Shown in pieces: positions 14,367 through 20,448 of a DNA stretch of 20,590 bases. This DNA comes from a virus, in the IMG/VR virus record IMGVR_UViG_3300034121_000924, positions 1-20,590 of that record, one strand, 5' to 3'. The notes beneath the pieces are model-generated. The model was not told where the DNA came from and made no database searches. It worked only from the letters and a program-made list of their open reading frames with translations. Made by a program: the position numbers and the translations under genes. Each line of letters begins with the position of its first letter. The first letter of the stretch is position 1.

Positions 14367-15007
14367 TTAACAGAAACAAAAATCAGACTCAAGAACCTTA
14401 GTGATATCAAGGTTCCCACGTTTAGGCATCATAGACTGGCAACCCAGTTGGGTTAACACATGTTTCAGTGGATCTTGCTTGTACAACTCAACAAACTTTT
14501 CACGAACAAGAACAAACAGTTTACTCATTGACCCAGCAGTACAACCCCAAGAGTCATGGATAGCTGCTACGTCATAGTCTGCAGCGTGTACTACCATAGA
14601 CATATGAACACCGTCAAGACTATGAACAATATTAGGTGAAGCACCTAACTTCTGGGAGTCTTTATCAAGAGTTGCTTCCTCCCAGTTTTCAACTACAACA
14701 TGAAAACGAGCGTCGCCATAAGACAGCCAAGTACGGTTACTTATAGGTTGACGATAGTTTTGTACAACAGGGAAGTTTGTTATTGGAGAGTTCCAAGCCA
14801 TGTACTCATGTTTGTCGTTATACTGGTCTGCAACTTGTTCGAATAACTTAAGCAACCCACCGGGTCCTTTTAAGTCTTCGTAACAAGCAGCGTGTAATTC
14901 TCGACCCAACATAGAGGCCCAGAGCTTTTCTTGACGACCTAGATACTCGTTAATAGTGCGGGTGTCATCCCACACTTGTTGACCCATACCATAAGGCACA
15001 GCGCCAT
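14367..15007 (-). CDS. T7-like RNA polymerase, exon 3 (C-terminal)
   Basis: Last exon of the single-subunit phage RNA polymerase. It supplies the rest of the fingers and the palm. Motifs are ASPNIVHSLDGVHM (H668; T7 H784) and AAIHDSWGC (D691; T7 catalytic D812), and the C-terminus LESDFCFC matches the T7 ending LESDFAFA. The exon starts at 15007 after the terminal G of intron 2 and completes the codon of Y540 (T7 Y639) begun in exon 2: T from exon 2 and AT from exon 3. The joined segment MTSAYGAVPYGMGQQV aligns with T7 MTLAYGSKEFGFRQQV without a gap. A GTG at 14999 is not a real start. Confidence 0.93.
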
Positions 15008-15730
15008 CGTTATGTTCAGTAGAGTACGCTACTCTCTACCCGTGTTTGATTATATATGTTTCCAGCTTTCTCTCTGTCGAATTCGGAGGATTGTTCTCAC
15101 ACTAACACCAAATTCTTCAGCAATATCTTTTAGTTTTCTATTTGATATTGTTCGTATTGTTTTAACTTTTTCTTCTGTTAATTTGCTAGTTACGTTTGCT
15201 TCTCCTTTAAAACTGACTAAAACATTACCTTGCTTAGCATGCTCCATGTTTTGTTGTTTAGAACACCATTCTAAGTTATACAGTGAGTTATCAGTTTTGT
15301 CAAAATTTTTATGATTTACTTCAGATAGCTTTTCTACATTTGGTAAAAATGTTTCTGCAACTAACCTATGTACCATAAACCCTTTTCTATTATAGCCTAC
15401 CCATAGTGTAACTCGTCTATACCCATTCCAAGAATTTTGAGGTTTCAATAGCTTACCTGTTTTGGTAGATCTAACTTGTCCTTCTTCATTTACTTCATAA
15501 TTATAATACCTGATTTGTTTCCACATTTTATTCTCCTCAATCAAACACAGCTGCATATCCCTATGCAGACCAGACTATCTCTTAATGATTTTACTCATTC
15601 TGCCCGTTTCGAGCCGCTTGGCCCTACATAATAGTCGTTACACCTTCCGTAGTGTGAGATACGGCTTGGCTCGGTATTGCCCGTTCTGGGTGTTCACCGA
15701 ATTAGAGCAGTTTATAGTGCGCCTATTTTA
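15008..15730 (-). ncRNA. Group I intron 2 in the RNA polymerase gene
   Basis: A 723-nt self-splicing intron. P1: exon AGUGCGU (15737-15731) pairs with intron GCGCACU (15722-15716), with U.G at the splice site. P7: GACTA (15636-15632 on the minus strand) pairs with TAGTC (15577-15573). The core blocks AATTCGGTGAAC (15703-15692) and CAATACCGAGCCAAGCC (15679-15663) match intron 1 exactly. A hairpin near the 3' end (15017-15042) fits a P9-type stem, and the last intron base is G (15008). It carries an HNH ORF downstream of the core. Splicing was inferred from pairing and from protein alignment. Confidence 0.9.
15050..15526 (-). CDS. HNH homing endonuclease inside intron 2
   Basis: A 158-residue HNH endonuclease of the I-HmuI/NUMOD4 type. 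N-terminal MWKQIRYYNYEVNEEGQVRS recalls NUMOD4. The HNH part is VHRLVAETFLPN, EVNHKNFDKTDN and YNLEWCSKQQNMEHA. The C-terminus has a helix-turn-helix (LKDIAEEFGVSVRTILRI). The ATG at 15526 is chosen for GGAG six bases upstream, although the frame opens ten codons earlier. It lies wholly within the intron, with 42 nt left before the 3' splice site. It would cleave intronless RNA polymerase alleles to spread the intron. Confidence 0.88.
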   Translation of the reverse strand: MWKQIRYYNYEVNEEGQVRSTKTGKLLKPQNSWNGYRRVTLWVGYNRKGFMVHRLVAETFLPNVEKLSEVNHKNFDKTDNSLYNLEWCSKQQNMEHAKQGNVLVSFKGEANVTSKLTEEKVKTIRTISNRKLKDIAEEFGVSVRTILRIRQRESWKHI

Positions 15731-16487
15731 ACGCACTTGTCATCGTTGGTCGTTTAGTAATCTTTCGTCTTACCTTTAAGTCTTTAATCCTATTCCAATA
15801 AACAGGATAAAGAGCTTCTCTTAGTTTGCGGTTATTATTTCTCCAAGTCTGTACTGCAGTGTAAGCAAGAGCTTTACGCTCAGAACCAGCCGGAGCAGCC
15901 TCATACTCTTTTTGAAGTCGCTCTGCTTCTTCTAACACATAGTCTAACTGGTCGTAAACAGCGCTAGGCACTCCCATCTCGAGCAACTCAAGACGTTTCC
16001 ATACTTTCTCGGCAACTAGAGCATAGAGATCACCGGGAACTTTACTAGGTACTAGGTTTACATAAGGAGCTAACTCCTCATCTTTAGACATTGCAGTTAG
16101 GTGTTGAGAACCGTTATTCGAACCGTCAATAAACAAGGGTAGCTGTGAAACAAATAGATTTTGTTCATTACCTGCTTCACACCAGTATTGTAGCAACTTC
16201 AGTTCCATGCAGAAAGCAAGGAAGCTAAAGGGTTTATCTGCTTTCATCCAACCTGTGTTTTGTATAGGGTCGGCTGCATAGCTAAGAAACAAGTCATAGT
16301 TTTGCAAACAAAACTCTACTCGGTCGTCTAACTCACACTTGTCATTGCCCCAAGTATTTGAACCATGAACAAGCATCCAGTACAAACCTTCTTCGCCAAT
16401 CGGAGTTCCTCTAGCAAAGAGAAGTAGAGACTTAGCATTGTCACTACTCTGTTCATGCAAAAAAGCAGTATTAGGGTAAATTCTTCC
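15731..16487 (-). CDS. T7-like RNA polymerase, exon 2 (palm and fingers)
   Basis: Middle exon of the RNA polymerase. It begins right after the terminal G of intron 1, with GGA AGA ATT (GRIYPNTAF), and ends with the T that opens the Y540 codon. It has LFIDGSNNGSQHL (D408; T7 catalytic D537), VPGDLYALVA (Y442; T7 Y571) and RKITKRPTMTSA (R528 and K532; T7 R627 and K631). The exon contributes 252 complete residues plus one base. The reading frame also opens upstream into intron 1 from a TTG, which is not a start. Confidence 0.93.
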
Positions 16488-17076
16488 CAAGTTGTTCGTC
16501 AAGTTTCGCTACTTCTTGACCGTTATGCAATTTTAAACGAAACCAAGTTCGCCCTTTATCAATCCATTTTATTGTATGATAAGTTACGTTAAAGTCTTTA
16601 GCAATTAACTTATATAGCTTTGTGTTTTTAATTTCACGAGGTTTAGATAGAAGTTGTTTAATAAGCAACACTTCTTTTTCAGTAAGTTTAGAAATTGTAG
16701 CTTTTTCTCCGTGATTTTTTAATCCGAGATTAAGAGCATGAAGCTGATTTTCTCTAGGAGTACACCATTCTAGATTATCTACACAGTTATTTTCTGTGTT
16801 ACCATCAATATGGTTTACTTGATCTTTACCAGCAATCAACGGAATAAAAGAGTTTGCAACTAACCTATGAACTGAATAGGTTTTTCTTTTGCTTTTCCAA
16901 CACAAAACAATTGTTAAATAGCCCTTACTATTTCTAGTAAGCTTCATTAAACGACCTTTTCTAATACTAAGTGCTCCTTTGAAAGGAATTTCAGTATCAA
17001 GTCGTTTGATATTTCCTAAGTTGCTAACTTGGTAACAACCTTCGAATTTAGTAATGTCTTTCCATTCTTCTTGCAT
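16471..17076 (-). CDS. HNH homing endonuclease of intron 1, reading into exon 2
   Basis: A 201-residue NUMOD4-HNH endonuclease. It has EEWKDITKFEGCYQVSNLGN (NUMOD4), VHRLVANSFIPL, VNHIDGNTENN and DNLEWCTPRENQLHA (HNH), then a C-terminal DNA-binding helix-turn-helix (LIAKDFNVTYHTIKWI). The ATG at 17076 has GGAG upstream. Its stop (16473-16471) lies in exon 2, 15-17 bases past the 3' splice site, so the full protein can only come from unspliced RNA; splicing removes its end. This couples its expression to unspliced message and suggests coding pressure on the 3' splice region. Confidence 0.88.
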   Translation of the reverse strand: MQEEWKDITKFEGCYQVSNLGNIKRLDTEIPFKGALSIRKGRLMKLTRNSKGYLTIVLCWKSKRKTYSVHRLVANSFIPLIAGKDQVNHIDGNTENNCVDNLEWCTPRENQLHALNLGLKNHGEKATISKLTEKEVLLIKQLLSKPREIKNTKLYKLIAKDFNVTYHTIKWIDKGRTWFRLKLHNGQEVAKLDEQLGKNLP

Positions 17077-17250
17077 AACTGCTCCATATTACTATTGAGA
17101 TCGGACTATATTATACTCTTACGAGTTCCTGAGCTTCCAACCGCTTGGTTGTACAATTAGTCTCTACACCTTCCCAATTCTGGGCTTGGCTCGGTATTGT
17201 CACTTTGGATGTTCACCGAATTCACAGGATTTTACTTCCGCCGAAAATTA
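16488..17250 (-). ncRNA. Group I intron 1 in the RNA polymerase gene
   Basis: A 763-nt self-splicing intron. P1: exon UUUCCGU pairs with intron GCGGAAG, with U.G at the splice site. P7: GACTA (17162-17158 on the minus strand) with TAGTC (17108-17104). The core blocks AATTCGGTGAAC (17222-17211) and CAATACCGAGCCAAGCC (17199-17183) are shared with intron 2. The last intron base is G (16488). Splicing joins FDFR to GRIYP, restoring the T7 motif DWRGRVY. An HNH ORF fills most of the intron after the core. Confidence 0.9.
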
Positions 17251-18111
17251 ACGGAAATCGAAATTGTAAAGGTGATAGAACACCTTATCTAAGTTCTTTT
17301 TAGCCAGCCTTTGAATTGAGCTGATTTCAATAAAAAGGCTTTCTTTCTTTTCAAAGTCTTTTTCTTGTTTATATTTCAATGGGTTACCTTCTTCAGGAGC
17401 TTCCATGTAGTACTCAATAACTTCTAGCATAGGCTGGTTAATCATCCAAGGAGTAGACCCTAGCTTGTTTAGAACATCAAACAACATCTGATGCTCTCCT
17501 GCATTGATTCTTCCAGTGATCTCTGGACTACTCTTCTTAATAATAGAGTAGCCGAGAGGATGCATAGGAGTTGCCCAAGGCTCTGGTGGAGTGTTCATAG
17601 GAAATAAGTCAATACCTTCTTCGGTATTTAATTCGTCCCACAACTCAAATAAAGCCTTACGATCTTTAACACTAACAGTATAAGTTAAGTACTTAGACCT
17701 CCTTCCTTTCTTATCTGTTTTCAGTAGCTGGTAGTCGAGTAGTCCTACTTCAAAGAAAGAAGCTAAGACAAAGAAACCAACATGACAAGCTGCGATACTA
17801 TTTCTAGCTAGTCTCAACTTTTGTCTGACTCGACGTCCTAGCGTCACAGAAAGATCTACTAGTGTAGCTTTCCTTTCTACTCCCTTAATAATGTGAGCAA
17901 AAGAGAATAAAATAATCCTCTTTGCCTCTTCAGTCTTAAGAAAGTGAGTATACTGGTTTCTGTCAGCCCTTAAAGTAGCTTTTCGAAAATCAAAGTCATT
18001 AATGAGTGATTTTAAAATAGAGTTTTCTGACAAGAGTTTAATTCCTCTCTTTATTGTTCTTATTCTTTTTTCAGAGATAGTTCGTCGATAACTAGAAAGT
18101 TTGGCTTCCAA
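17251..18111 (-). CDS. T7-like RNA polymerase, exon 1 (N-terminal)
   Basis: First exon of the single-subunit RNA polymerase that transcribes phage genes. It has 287 codons from a TTG at 18111. Recognisable parts are TPPEPWATPMHPLGY (T7 VPPKPWTGITGGGY) and the end FYHLYNFDFR, which continues into GRIYP in exon 2. The whole spliced protein has 752 residues against 883 for T7, the difference being mostly N-terminal. No in-frame ATG occurs before the conserved region and an in-frame stop lies at 18151-18153. The start lies within an overlapping 55-codon ORF in another frame, so coupling or -1 frameshifting may be used. Confidence 0.88.
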
Positions 18112-18227
18112 CCAACTACTGCAACTTCTTCTTCTTCGAATACAGGGTCTTCATAGGTATGACCCCACTTAGCGTCGATGTCTGCTACTAGCTTAGAGAA
18201 AGTAGCTTCCTGTAGTTTCTTTTTCAT
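18060..18227 (-). CDS. Short acidic ORF (55 aa) overlapping the RNA polymerase start
   Basis: A 55-codon ORF starting at an ATG with AAAGG nine bases upstream (MKKKLQEATFSKLVADIDAK...). Its middle is acidic (YEDPVFEEEEVAVV) and its end is SLKKE. It overlaps the RNA polymerase frame for 52 nt from the TTG at 18111. It may be an independent small protein that delivers ribosomes to the TTG start, or the true N-terminus of the polymerase reached by a -1 shift, for instance at the A6 run (CTG AAA AAA GAA TAA) just before its stop. I cannot decide from sequence alone. Confidence 0.6.
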   Translation of the reverse strand: MKKKLQEATFSKLVADIDAKWGHTYEDPVFEEEEVAVVGWKPNFLVIDELSLKKE

Positions 18228-18282
18228 TCCAATATTACCTTTTCTAGGGGATTCACTTAGTGCCCATTTTTAGTAATCTTTA

Positions 18283-18362
18283 TTGGATCTTGTTTAGCGT
18301 TTACGTTTATTTGCTGTAAAAGAAATTAAGCAAAGAAGTAAAACAGCAGCTATAAGATCCAA
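18283..18362. repeat. Inverted repeat flanking a tiny ORF
   Basis: TTGGATCTT (plus strand 18283-18291) and its complement AAGATCCAA (18354-18362) form perfect nine-base arms with 62 bases between. On the minus strand the first arm contains the TTG start of the 22-codon ORF and the second lies just after its stop. It could form an RNA stem that hides this start, or be a binding site. Confidence 0.45.
18294..18362 (-). CDS. Possible 22-residue membrane peptide
   Basis: A TTG-started ORF with AAGGA seven bases upstream, beginning MDLIAAVLLLCLISF and ending with a basic TANKRKR tail. This is a hydrophobic helix of about 13 residues plus a positive cytoplasmic-type end, as in small phage membrane peptides. 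It is the only coding-like feature in the 154-bp spacer upstream of the RNA polymerase. Short length makes chance occurrence possible. Confidence 0.35.
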   Translation of the reverse strand: MDLIAAVLLLCLISFTANKRKR

Positions 18363-18371
18363 GGTTTATCC

Positions 18372-18383
18372 TTTTTTTTTTTT
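18372..18383 (-). promoter_or_regulatory. A12 tract upstream of the RNA polymerase region
   Basis: On the minus strand the preceding gene's stop codon leads straight into twelve A residues, then GGATAAACC. It matches the A12-GGA context ahead of SSB. No phage-type or sigma-70 promoter could be recognised in the rest of the 18228-18381 spacer. Confidence 0.4.
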
Positions 18384-18885
18384 AGTTTAAATCACACCAG
18401 TCTGGTTTAACCCCAGTAGTCCAAGTAGGAGGTTTTTTATCTTCTTTCCAACGGTGGTTAAGATATAGACGATAGGCTAGATGTACGTCTTTTACATTCT
18501 TGTAGTTAATACCTGCTCCGTCGTTAGCCGCACAGTTTTTAAAGATAAGCTGTGGATTGTCTTCTAGTTTGTAGTGACACAACTTAAACCAGTCAAAACA
18601 GGTTTCGTAAGTAAGATTAGACTTGTGGTTAACTTTAGATCTAGCTAACAAAGCCTTAGTATGCAGCAGCAACCAATAAAAGTTTTGCTTAGACTCTTTG
18701 ACCCATAAACAGCAAGGGTGATTAGGGTTAAAGCTCTTGTAAAGTTTGAGAGTATGATTAGGGTCTACTTGGTGTACAGCTGTAGACAACATTTGACAAG
18801 ACTCAAGAATCATTTTGTTAGCTCGAAGGTCATCTAACCAGACAGCTGAAATCCTAGGGTCGGGATTGCTAGCAAAAATATTCAT
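18382..18885 (-). CDS. Conserved phage protein, DenV-like N-terminal pattern
   Basis: A 167-residue protein from the ATG at 18885. The start MNIFASNPDPRISAVWLDDLRANKMILESCQMLSTAV and the end AYRLYLNHRWKEDKKPPTWTTG are conserved-looking elements I recall from many phages; related proteins are sometimes labelled pyrimidine-dimer glycosylase-like, which I treat as uncertain. Other segments are NHPCCLWVKESKQNFYWLLLH and FKNCAANDGAGINYK. Function unknown; DNA repair is a guess. The ATG overlaps the TGA of the upstream gene (ATGA). A GTG three codons earlier is less likely. Confidence 0.75.
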   Translation of the reverse strand: MNIFASNPDPRISAVWLDDLRANKMILESCQMLSTAVHQVDPNHTLKLYKSFNPNHPCCLWVKESKQNFYWLLLHTKALLARSKVNHKSNLTYETCFDWFKLCHYKLEDNPQLIFKNCAANDGAGINYKNVKDVHLAYRLYLNHRWKEDKKPPTWTTGVKPDWCDLN

Positions 18886-19271
18886 CGTTTCCACTCATAA
18901 GCATTGAACTCGGGGTTAATCTTACAGTAAGAAGCACCATAGTCGGAGCCTCTTTTGATTTCATAGATCCAAGCACTTACCTCCTCTTCAAAGAAATCTA
19001 GTATTGTTACAGGTCTTACAACTCTAGTATAGAAACTTCCATTACCTTCTAGCTGGTCTAGCCGTCTTACAACCTCTTGTTCCTCTACCCTGTAAACCTC
19101 TCCAAGTAAAGGGTTACCTTCTTCGTTGTACTTAGCTAAAGGGAAACCGCTATGATACACAGTATACCTACTTGAGGTTAACCCTTTACCAAGGTAAGAA
19201 GACTTGCCAAGTAAACTGTTGTTACCATAACCTTTTTTTAAGGTTCCATAGACAAAGAATAAGTTAGTCAT
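18882..19271 (-). CDS. Gamma-glutamylcyclotransferase-like protein
   Basis: A 129-residue protein of the GGCT/AIG2 fold. The signature FVYGTLKKGYGN (residues 6-17) forms the ligand loop, and LDQLEGNGSFYTR contains E75, the likely catalytic Glu. The remaining pattern (GEVYRVEEQEV, VSAWIYE) also fits. Family members cyclise gamma-glutamyl amines or glutathione-derived peptides to 5-oxoproline; the substrate here is unknown. It overlaps the previous gene by 8 nt and the next by 4 nt. Confidence 0.88.
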   Translation of the reverse strand: MTNLFFVYGTLKKGYGNNSLLGKSSYLGKGLTSSRYTVYHSGFPLAKYNEEGNPLLGEVYRVEEQEVVRRLDQLEGNGSFYTRVVRPVTILDFFEEEVSAWIYEIKRGSDYGASYCKINPEFNAYEWKR

Positions 19272-19587
19272 GTGGTATTCCTGATAGAGCTACTAACACT
19301 GAGCCTTGTGGTATTACTTCTGGCCTTTCTTGGTATACAACAGACACTCCAATGTCAGTTACAAGAACATAGCCAAGTACTTGTTCTTTTTTAGTTGTAA
19401 GTTTTTCTTCTCTAACAAAGTGTAAATGAGAGTCAGAAGATACAACGTAGTAGTTTTGCTCTTCTTTTTTGTAACGACCAATAATTCTTCCAACCCACTT
19501 TTGAGAGTGCTTTGTAGTGCCTGTACTAAAAATACGTTTAGCTCCAACAGGATACACTACTTGTTCAAGTTTGTACTTATACTTCAT
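19264..19587 (-). CDS. Hypothetical protein (107 aa)
   Basis: I do not recognise this protein. It seems beta-rich and basic (WVGRIIGRYKKEEQNYYVVSSD, HLHFVREEKLTTKKEQVLGYVL). No membrane segment or catalytic motif is seen; an SH3-like or small barrel fold would fit the pattern but is a guess. ATG at 19587 lies at the stop of the preceding gene (11-nt overlap). Confidence 0.7.
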   Translation of the reverse strand: MKYKYKLEQVVYPVGAKRIFSTGTTKHSQKWVGRIIGRYKKEEQNYYVVSSDSHLHFVREEKLTTKKEQVLGYVLVTDIGVSVVYQERPEVIPQGSVLVALSGIPHD

Positions 19588-19882
19588 TAGGTACCTCGAT
19601 ATTGAAACTGGTTTGATAGAAGTTTTCTACTGACTCTAGCTGAATATTTCGAAAGGTAACTTCAAGTGTATTGTCTTTTTTCAATTCAACACAAAGATTT
19701 ACTCTCTTAGTAGTAGTTTTTTTGTCTACTAAACTAGTTAAATCAACTACATCTGCCTTACGAAAACCTACAGAGGGCAAGTAACTTATTGCAGCAAAAC
19801 CTTTGTCTTCTTCAAACCAAAGAGCATTTAGCCTCACTGAGTTATTGCGGTAATAGTAAAGTCTACCGGGAACATAGTTCAT
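19577..19882 (-). CDS. Hypothetical protein (101 aa)
   Basis: I do not recognise this protein. It contains an alternating hydrophobic pattern of strands (YYYRNNSVRLNALWF, FAAISYLPSVGF, NLCVELKKDNTLEVTFRNI) without known motifs. ATG at 19882 with AAGGAAG upstream is a good start. The last codons overlap the next gene. Confidence 0.7.
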   Translation of the reverse strand: MNYVPGRLYYYRNNSVRLNALWFEEDKGFAAISYLPSVGFRKADVVDLTSLVDKKTTTKRVNLCVELKKDNTLEVTFRNIQLESVENFYQTSFNIEVPNEV

Positions 19883-20409
19883 AGTTCTTCCTTTGCATAA
19901 AGAGTGAATCGTAGTGAACTAAAGATACCTAGTAGTGGGCTATCTACTACTGGTGTAAAGCCTAGTTCACGTAAGTTATTATGAAAGAAGTTAACCCCTC
20001 CTCTGATACCTAACCCTACATAACGATAGTCTTTGTTATAAACTTCTTTCTTAAATTGGGCTAAAGACACTCCTTTTCTAGGATACCAGTCATAGCTAGT
20101 ATAGCAGTGACTTACAAGTAAAATCTCTTTTATTTCAATAGTTCTGATTGCAAGTGGTAAGCGTCTTTTTACTTGATTACTTAGATAGCTATAACAAGGG
20201 TTAATACCATTGTAAATTTTACTTAGAAAGATCCTATTACCTAGTTTCTTACCTATAGGCTGCATGTCTTCTTTAGTTACATTATTAACGATTAAAGTTT
20301 TTATCTCTGGTCCAGACTTATAGAATTGTGAGTAGATGTCGTCTAAACTGTGCTCTTTGTTGTCGGCTTCGACGAAGTAAGGTAAGCCGATAGTACTTGT
20401 TTTTAGCAT
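19879..20409 (-). CDS. Hypothetical protein (176 aa), first gene of the minus block
   Basis: I do not recognise this protein. It is basic and rich in Tyr (SHCYTSYDWYPRKGVSLAQFKKEVYN, YRYVGLGIRGGVNFFHNNLREL). No transmembrane segment. ATG at 20409 with GAGGTGG upstream. It is the first gene of the leftward unit in the window, 39 bp from the divergent gene, and its stop overlaps the next start by 4 nt. Confidence 0.7.
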   Translation of the reverse strand: MLKTSTIGLPYFVEADNKEHSLDDIYSQFYKSGPEIKTLIVNNVTKEDMQPIGKKLGNRIFLSKIYNGINPCYSYLSNQVKRRLPLAIRTIEIKEILLVSHCYTSYDWYPRKGVSLAQFKKEVYNKDYRYVGLGIRGGVNFFHNNLRELGFTPVVDSPLLGIFSSLRFTLYAKEEL

Positions 20410-20448
20410 TTGCCACCTCTTTGCTATAAAGAAGAAAAGGAGAACTTG
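20410..20448. promoter_or_regulatory. Divergent intergenic region
   Basis: These 39 bp separate the leftward and rightward gene starts and contain both ribosome binding sites: GAGGTGG on the minus strand and AAGGAGA on the plus strand. A TATAAA (20425-20430) resembles a -10 box for the plus strand, but no -35 box lies at a normal distance. Promoters may lie within the flanking genes. Confidence 0.4.

Noticed and set aside
14997-15731. Alternative intron 2 junctions, such as exon 2 ending at AGT joined to CCT, or at GCGT joined to TGCC
   Set aside because: They lack the U.G-closed P1 helix or lose the conserved Tyr; the chosen junction satisfies P1, terminal G and alignment together.
14367-18111. 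RNA polymerase as a broken pseudogene in three pieces
   Set aside because: The gaps are intact group I introns, and joining at predicted splice sites restores a continuous, motif-complete frame.
19359-19547. Minus-strand ORF of 62 codons
   Set aside because: It lies within the 107-aa gene, which has a better start and overlaps its neighbours properly.
20397-20430. Sigma-70 promoter from TTGTTT and TATAAA
   Set aside because: The spacing is 22 bp, too long for a confident call.
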